This document shows, piece by piece, positions 58,471 to 64,000 of a stretch of 64,000 bases of DNA (position 1 is the first letter of the stretch; every line of letters begins with the position of its first letter). The notes under the pieces are model-generated. The model did no database searches and had not been told where the DNA came from. It saw nothing but the letters and a program-made list of their open reading frames with translations. The position numbers and the translations under genes were made by a program. Source of the DNA: Xenopus tropicalis (taxonomy: Eukaryota > Chordata > Amphibia > Anura > Pipidae); NCBI RefSeq assembly GCF_000004195.4, contig NC_030685.2, positions 51,763,516 through 51,827,515 of the forward strand. Reading direction: 5' to 3'.

Positions 58471-58935
58471 AAAGTACTACGAACGCGACCTTCGTCGACG
58501 CACCGAATGCACGGGAATTAATGCTGCGTGCACACGCGAATCGTCGCTGTACGTGCAAATTGTCGCTGTGCGCGCGTACTGACGCTGCGCATGCGCATTG
58601 CCTTTAAAAGGACGCTCAGGCCTAGTCACTTTGCGAAGTGATCGCCGTTTGTTTACAACCGACACTGAGCGTTTATATCTTGTGGATTTCCGGTGTACCT
58701 GACCTTTGCCTGACTTCTGACTCTGCTTCTCTGCTGCCTGGACCGAACCTTTGCCTGCTTGACTACGTTTTTCGCCTACTGATTCCGTTACTGCGCCTGG
58801 ATTCACTATGGCACTCCTGCCACTCCTCCACAGGTACCAGTGCTGTTCCTACCCTCAGAGACTGTCCTACCCTGTGGGAGGTGTAGGTGAGGCCAGCAAA
58901 CTTCAGTTTCCTCTGGGGAAGATCCACTAACTCTT
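58471..58935 (+). mobile_element. LTR-like sequence next to the Gypsy fragment
   Basis: CpG-rich sequence (gaacgcgaccttcgtcgacg and following) with a TATA-like ctttaaaagg at about 58601. Pyrimidine-rich gacctttgcctgacttctg and ctgcctggaccgaacctttg follow, a composition typical of Gypsy LTRs and unlike the AT-rich surroundings. The join to pol is abrupt at about 58470. Borders and target duplication are not established. Confidence 0.5.
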
Positions 58936-59431
58936 AAAGGTACGGCGACAATTGTTATATAGCTGTGCCATTGGTTGTCAATAAAATTAAAACTAGTGCT
59001 GATCTATTGTGGAGTTAGTGACTATGACCTTTGGGAACTGAAAGTGAGGAGTACATGTAAAACACATGTAAAACCCTAATGAGGCTGTGCTGACTGCTTC
59101 TGCTTACTCCAGTACAGTCCCCCAGCTAATGTATACAGTTTAGCTAAAAGAAACAGCACTTAAATTGCTCATGGGGAGACAAGTAAAAAAAAATCATATA
59201 GTTGTGTATTTCTCATATAGCACAATACACTTATAGTGTTTCCAGAGAAGCTTAATAAATGCCACTTTGTAAAGAGCCAGCCAACCAAAAGAGCTTAGAT
59301 GAAACTGAATAACCTTACCATCCACTAGTAATAAATGGGTACTCACGAGAACCAGAAGAACCAGCTTGCATTGAAAACAATTCTCAGTCATGTGAATAAA
59401 CTTCTTAGTTAATGTAGAATTACAGGACATA
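58936..59431. other. no gene recognised
   Basis: Nothing recognised. Confidence 0.4.
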
Positions 59432-59885
59432 TAGGGGCTGATTTACTAAAAAGAAATTTCTGGTTGTTTAAACTTGACATGGTATAAATTTGAATTAAAC
59501 TCAATCGTTGTTGTATTTATAAAATGTCACAAAAATGCTTGAATCGTTCATACGAAAATTTCGAGTTTACATAAAAAAATCCTGAATTTTTAAAGCAGAA
59601 ATTATAATTAAAACTTGAAAAATTTGAGTTTAAAAGGATGTTCGTTTCTATGAATCCTCTTTTTTCCCCAAGCAGGAATTGCTCCATCAGCCATTCTAGA
59701 AGCATTGGCACTCATTTTTGGAAAACAATAATGTGTTTAAGCTTTACTTGAAACTGGGTGAAATAGAAAACAATCATGGGATTAACTTCCCCATGAAACT
59801 GGGTGAAACAGAAAACGATGAGGGGATTAACTTCCCCTTGAAACTGGATGAAACAGAAAACAAGCCGCAAGTGGGGGAGAATTAA
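59432..59885. repeat. interspersed repeat with three 45-bp units, copy 1
   Basis: Opens ggggctgatttactaaaaag, similar to the TIR of the 28869 element. Then comes tcctctttt..ccccaagcaggaattgctcc and three units beginning tgaaactgggtgaaa at 59749, 59794 and 59839, each 45 bases. The unit is free of stops on the minus strand, giving a 15-residue periodic open frame there. Confidence 0.75.
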
Positions 59886-61107
59886 GCCTTTAGAACCAAG
59901 CTGTGGTCCTGGCAATCTCTCTGCTGAAGGCATGGGAGTGACTAAGTCCTCTGACTCAAACCAGCCCCCAGGTCAAGAATGGTAACAGTGCACAGCAGTG
60001 TCAGCCTTTGAAAAAAATGACCAGAGGTAAATAGATAGGACCACCATACGGATTTACCTTGACGTGGTATTGTGACTTACCAATCTTATGATCATAATTT
60101 TGTAACTAAAAACCCCTGTTTTTGTAAACACATGCACTAGCATAGATCATTTACTTATGAAACAGGGGACCAGGGAATGTGCATTGATCAATCCCCCTCT
60201 CTTTTTGTATGCTTGTAGTTAAATTGGCCAGATCAGTCGCACTTCCATTGTATTTGTATACTCTATTTAGCCTTGGAGTGCTCCCACAACCCCTTTCTGT
60301 GTATCTATGCATTCTGTCTTTGTCAACTTTGTTAGGGGGGGGCATCCAGCAAAGGTTTGTGAGCTTTCTGAGACCTAGGCAGTTATTTATATTTGGATTT
60401 TATGCATACAGTGTTGGAGCAGACATGGGTCTCTGTGGAATTGAAGTCAGGATGCAAAGTGAAAGAAAAATGGCGGATAGCACCTGTCCTTTGCACTTGG
60501 CACCATGCCTTCCACTATGTAAATAAGCCCTCGTGTCTTTGTTCATTCCTAGTACAAAAAAAAAGCTGCTATTCAGCACCTAGATAACTTTAAACATAAA
60601 CCAAAACCCTGGGAAATGGGAAAACATTTGGATGTAATTTGCATTCCAACACAGGAAGCAGCTACACCTACCAGGGTCCTGAACCACAGTACAATGCTGG
60701 GCCAACTGCCTCCTTCCACAATCTGTCAGTGCCTTTTTTCTATGATATCCCGCACAGCAACACAATTCTAGTATTGGTCGTTAAAGCAATTCAAAATAGA
60801 AAAACAGTGAAAAAGCAAAAAAACTAAATGTCTTAGTGTGAAGTTACTTTTTATAACAATAACAACCTCTAGTTTCATGTAGATGAATGTGCCAGCCAGA
60901 GAACACAGTGTGCTACCAATATTATGCACCCTTTCTCCGTGTACAGTAGAAGTATTATGTTATACATTTATGTGTAATCATGCCTAAATCGTATTCTTCT
61001 ATTAATGGTGCTGGTGGAGATACCCAATCGTTTAGCTATTTGCAGTCTGTAAGTATAAAGAAATTATATTTACAAATGTTTAGCAATTTGTTCACTTTGC
61101 AAAATAC
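59886..61107. other. no gene recognised
   Basis: Includes tacggatttaccttgacgtg near 60047-60066 and gagtgctcccacaacccctt near 60276, which look like parts of interspersed repeats but could not be assigned. An A run occurs at 60554-60563. No coding domain. Confidence 0.4.
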
Positions 61108-61581
61108 TTAAAGGGGTTCTAATGTCAAAAAATGATGATTGCTCTGTGCATTCTTTATGCAATTTAAACCATTTTGCAATATACAGTATGCATTTTAAAA
61201 ATCCCCTACCTTTTTCAAGTACAACGCGTATCTCACATCCCCTGATAACTACTGACTTCCGTCCTGCATGCATCCCCACTAACCTTGACGGCCGCTGGCT
61301 GCCTCTGTCTCCAGCTTATCCCTGGCGCTAATAATCTTATTATTATGCTAGGGGTTAGTGGGGATGCGTGCAGAATGGTAGTCAGTAAATTTGCAGGGGA
61401 ATTGAGATACAAACGATTTCTACTTGCAAATGCTTGGGAATTTTAAAAGGTATACATTGTAAAATGGTTTAAAACTGTATAAAGAATACCCAGAGTGATC
61501 ACTATTTTTTTTTACTTAAAACATTAGTACAGCCCAAAACTTCACCTATAGATTGAGTAACTTAAGACACTGCCCCTTTAA
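61108..61581. mobile_element. T2-type hairpin MITE, 474 bp
   Basis: Starts ttaaaggggttctaatgtca and ends cttaagacactgcccctttaa, with TTAA at both tips. Farther in, attctttatgcaatttaaac mirrors gtttaaaactgtataaagaat, and ccccactaaccttg mirrors gggttagtgggg, so the element folds almost end to end. Confidence 0.85.
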
Positions 61582-62327
61582 ATAAGCACAATATGCATTT
61601 GTAAAAAAAAGATATAGTCCACAGTGTCCCAGTAGTACAGTCCTTCTATTCTGGCATTCCAGGCTTTTGTTGGCCATGCTCCACAAGATTGGTCAAGCCT
61701 GTATCCCCACTAGGCAGTCTAACCTAGGTGAAAGTGCAGAGGATCCCATTGCAGAGGATCCAATTACAGAGAACACACTTTAAAGTATTTTCCCTACCAA
61801 CCAGCCAGACTTCAAATAAACCTCAGCAACATGACCAAGAACTTGTGGTACAATTTGAGAATTTGGTGGTTCACTTTGCATGCAAAAACTTTCCACAGAT
61901 GTATTATGTTGCTTAAACTATTAAACAAAAAGTAAAACCTAAATATCCCTACCATATATATTACGTGGGACCATATTCCCGCCCAAACATCATTTGTACT
62001 GCATGTATCCCCTCTGTTTGCCAGCACCATCATATATTCTTAAAACAAAAAGCTGCTTTCACCTGGTGGACATTTTCCCTCTGACATCATCAGTGACATT
62101 TCCATCTGCATATTTGCAAAGGACCTTATTCAATGTAAAGTTCATGCTATTAAGAAAGCAGGATTATACAGGCAGAACTTACTTTGACAAAAAGTCCTGC
62201 TTGCAATGAGCACTATAATGGTTAAGCTGAGCTCGGAAGAGAATAAAATAGGAGCAGACAGCTAGAGCAGGGTTTCTATGAGAACCAGCAATGCCATCTC
62301 TTCACTGGCTGCTAGATTGAAGTGAAG
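61582..62327. other. no gene recognised
   Basis: A short tandem, cagaggatccca/cagaggatccaa, lies at about 61737-61764. Otherwise unremarkable. Confidence 0.4.
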
Positions 62328-62331
62328 TGAG

Positions 62332-63227
62332 TGTAGGGACCCATAGGGTTAAGCTCCCTATGGTGTTATCCCCTTATCTAATCTTATCTGTGCTGTTATA
62401 GGGCAGAGCCCTCTACACTCAGATTACAGTTATTAGGCTACCCTCTATAGGTTTAGCCCAGGTTGACCACTCCCCTTGGCAGACTATATAGTGTCTTGCA
62501 CAAGGAAGTGTCTTCCTCTTTGGCTGCTGTTGTCTCAAGGCTTCACGTCATTGAGCCTGAGGCATTAGGCCCCAGTAAAGTGAACCTGCCATTTCTAAAG
62601 TCGGGGACAGGGCCCCGTGAATGAGAACAAGCCAGCACAGTCAGATTTATTAATAGCACCCTCTAGAAGTGGTGAGCATAGTCAGCTTATTTAGCAAGGG
62701 CAGTTAATAGCCCCAACCAGGAGTTGTAAAAGGGTTTAGCCTACCCCGGCTCTGTTGTCGTTCTTTATGGACCGGTTTTATTAGACGCCAGGTACCAGTG
62801 TTAGGAGCTCTCCCCTGGACCACAGTCGGCCGGAACACTCCCTTCTGAAAGGTCTTCACCTCGGGTATCAGCTAATCCTCTGTGCATCCTCCAAGTGGGG
62901 TATTCTGTTCCTTGAGTGTCACATCTGCTATATCCATTTTGACCAATTCCTATACTACTGTGACTGTGAGTATATACCCTGCTGCACTATCCAGTTGCTT
63001 TGTACAATAAACCAGTTAGTATTGCATCATAAGAATCCTCTGGCGTCCATCTTTTACTATGTGCCCACACACCTCAGCTAGTGGTAGTTCAACTACACCC
63101 TCGCTCCATCTTAGTTCTCCCATATAGCGGAGGCTCACTCCTTTGTATTAAGTGTCGCATGTAACCCATGCTCTCCATTATACTACTAGCCTGGATTTGT
63201 CCTTAAATAGGCCAAATAGGTGTTACA
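62332..63227 (+). mobile_element. solo LTR, endogenous-retrovirus type
   Basis: Begins tgtagggaccc and ends ggtgttaca, with TG...CA ends. The flanks repeat tgag (62328-62331 and 63228-63231), a 4-bp target duplication as in many gammaretrovirus- or epsilonretrovirus-like elements. A TATA-like actatatag lies near 62484-62492 and aataaa at 63006-63011, so sense is plus and the R region would be long (about 500 bases). No retroviral genes adjoin it. A 4-bp duplication can occur by chance, so the exact ends carry some doubt. Confidence 0.62.
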
Positions 63228-63231
63228 TGAG

Positions 63232-63585
63232 CATGCCTAATAGCCAACAGCCAAGGTAAATTCTCAAGGGAGGGGGCCAAGTGGGTAAGAGGAGGAGAAG
63301 GAATCCTAAGTGATTAAGGGGATGCTGCAGCCTTACATTTAACCTTTGATCAACTAGAGTGACAGGTATTTAAAGATTTTAAAAAGGCTATTCATGGATT
63401 CATTTTTGTGGGGAAAATACATTACAACATTCCTCCCAGTAGCATCAGCCTTGGGCCAAAGGACACTTAGAGACATACTTTGAGCCATGGTTCTCAGAGA
63501 GCTTGGTTACCAGCACATCAGCTCTACTGTGCCTGCATGGGCACTGGTGCTTTCAGTGCTGTATTTGGTTAATCAAGTATTGTTA
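63232..63585. other. no gene recognised
   Basis: Nothing recognised. Confidence 0.4.
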
Positions 63586-63840
63586 AACCTTAAAAAATTG
63601 GAGTTTAAACAGACATTTATTCCATGAATCCTATTTATTTTTTCCAAACAGGAATTGCTCCAGCAGCCATTTTAGTAGCATTGACACTTATTCTTGGAAA
63701 ACAATAATGTGTTTAGGTTTCACTTGAAACTGGGTGAAATAGAAAACAATGAGGGGATTAAATTCTCATTAATACTGGGTGAAATAGAAAACAATGAGGG
63801 GATTAAATTCTCCTTGAAAATGTGTCAAGGACAGGCTCCG
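63586..63840. repeat. interspersed repeat with three 45-bp units, copy 2
   Basis: Same order as at 59620-59885: gagtttaaa, atgaatcct, caggaattgctccagcagcc, gaaaacaataatgtgttta, then three 45-base units at 63725, 63770 and 63815, the last cut short. In this copy the plus strand is also open across the units (LGEIENNEGIKFS repeated). Confidence 0.75.
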
Positions 63841-64000
63841 CTGACTATTCTAAGCCTCCACAAGACTCAATGGTACTCAACAGACAAAGAACGCTAACTA
63901 AACATTAAGAAATCACAAAATATGTGAGTTATTTTTGAAAACTCAAAATTTTCGAGGAAAATTTCCGAAAAACTCAAGAAACAATATCAGAAAAATCAAT
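63841..64000. repeat. AT-rich repeat end, continues past the window
   Basis: Words such as aaaactcaaaattttcgagg and ccgaaaaactcaag resemble the tcgagttt / gaaaaatttgag words at 59560-59640, so it is probably the remainder of the same repeat family. Confidence 0.45.

Noticed and set aside
59712..59933. 73-codon minus-strand frame with a 15-residue repeat as a peptide gene
   Set aside because: It falls in a dispersed repeat with a second copy at 63.6 kb; no signal peptide or start context.

Overview
This 64 kb window is vertebrate nuclear DNA, most likely from a frog of the genus Xenopus. It is AT-rich, and its interspersed repeats are ones I associate with Xenopus: T2-type MITEs (TTAAAGG ends flanked by TTAA), the tatggga...ggataac palindromic elements, and CR1-type LINEs with (TATGTAAC)n-like tails. 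There are no bacterial operons, CRISPR arrays or recognisable tRNA/rRNA genes. I found no exon of a host protein-coding gene, so the window is intergenic or intronic.

Layout. 0-5 kb: a LINE/SINE 3' end, a precise solo LTR (758-1346), a small T2 MITE, a TA microsatellite next to a perfect 43-bp inverted repeat, and a T2-like fragment. 5-10 kb: a Harbinger-like MITE, a TIR element with a roughly 32-bp minisatellite inside it (6073-7230), and degenerate repeats. 10-28 kb: mostly quiet sequence with T2 MITEs, palindromic elements and a CpG-rich hairpin element (25723-26071). 28-30 kb: the 3' end of an L1/Tx1-type LINE split by a TIR element. 30-38 kb: a T2 fragment, an L2 LINE nested in a palindromic element (34777-35364), and a GGGC-ended element. 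38-45 kb: three CR1 copies of two subfamilies, one inserted in the tail of another. 45-52 kb: an LTR-like block, two large inverted copies of one element (48820-49491 and 50063-50691), and a hAT MITE with near-perfect 8-bp TSD. 52-60 kb: a decayed Penelope-like element with GIY-YIG motifs (54485-55270), a broken Ty3/Gypsy pol piece and an LTR-like stretch. 60-64 kb: a T2 hairpin MITE, a solo retroviral-type LTR (62332-63227) and the second copy of a repeat carrying three 45-bp units.

The coding-like open frames belong to retroelements. The longest (503 codons, 38829-40340) is a CR1 reverse transcriptase lacking its start and most of its endonuclease. Nothing forms a cooperating gene set: the window is a layered record of transposition. 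A few repeat-free blocks could be conserved non-coding elements, but that needs alignment to other genomes.
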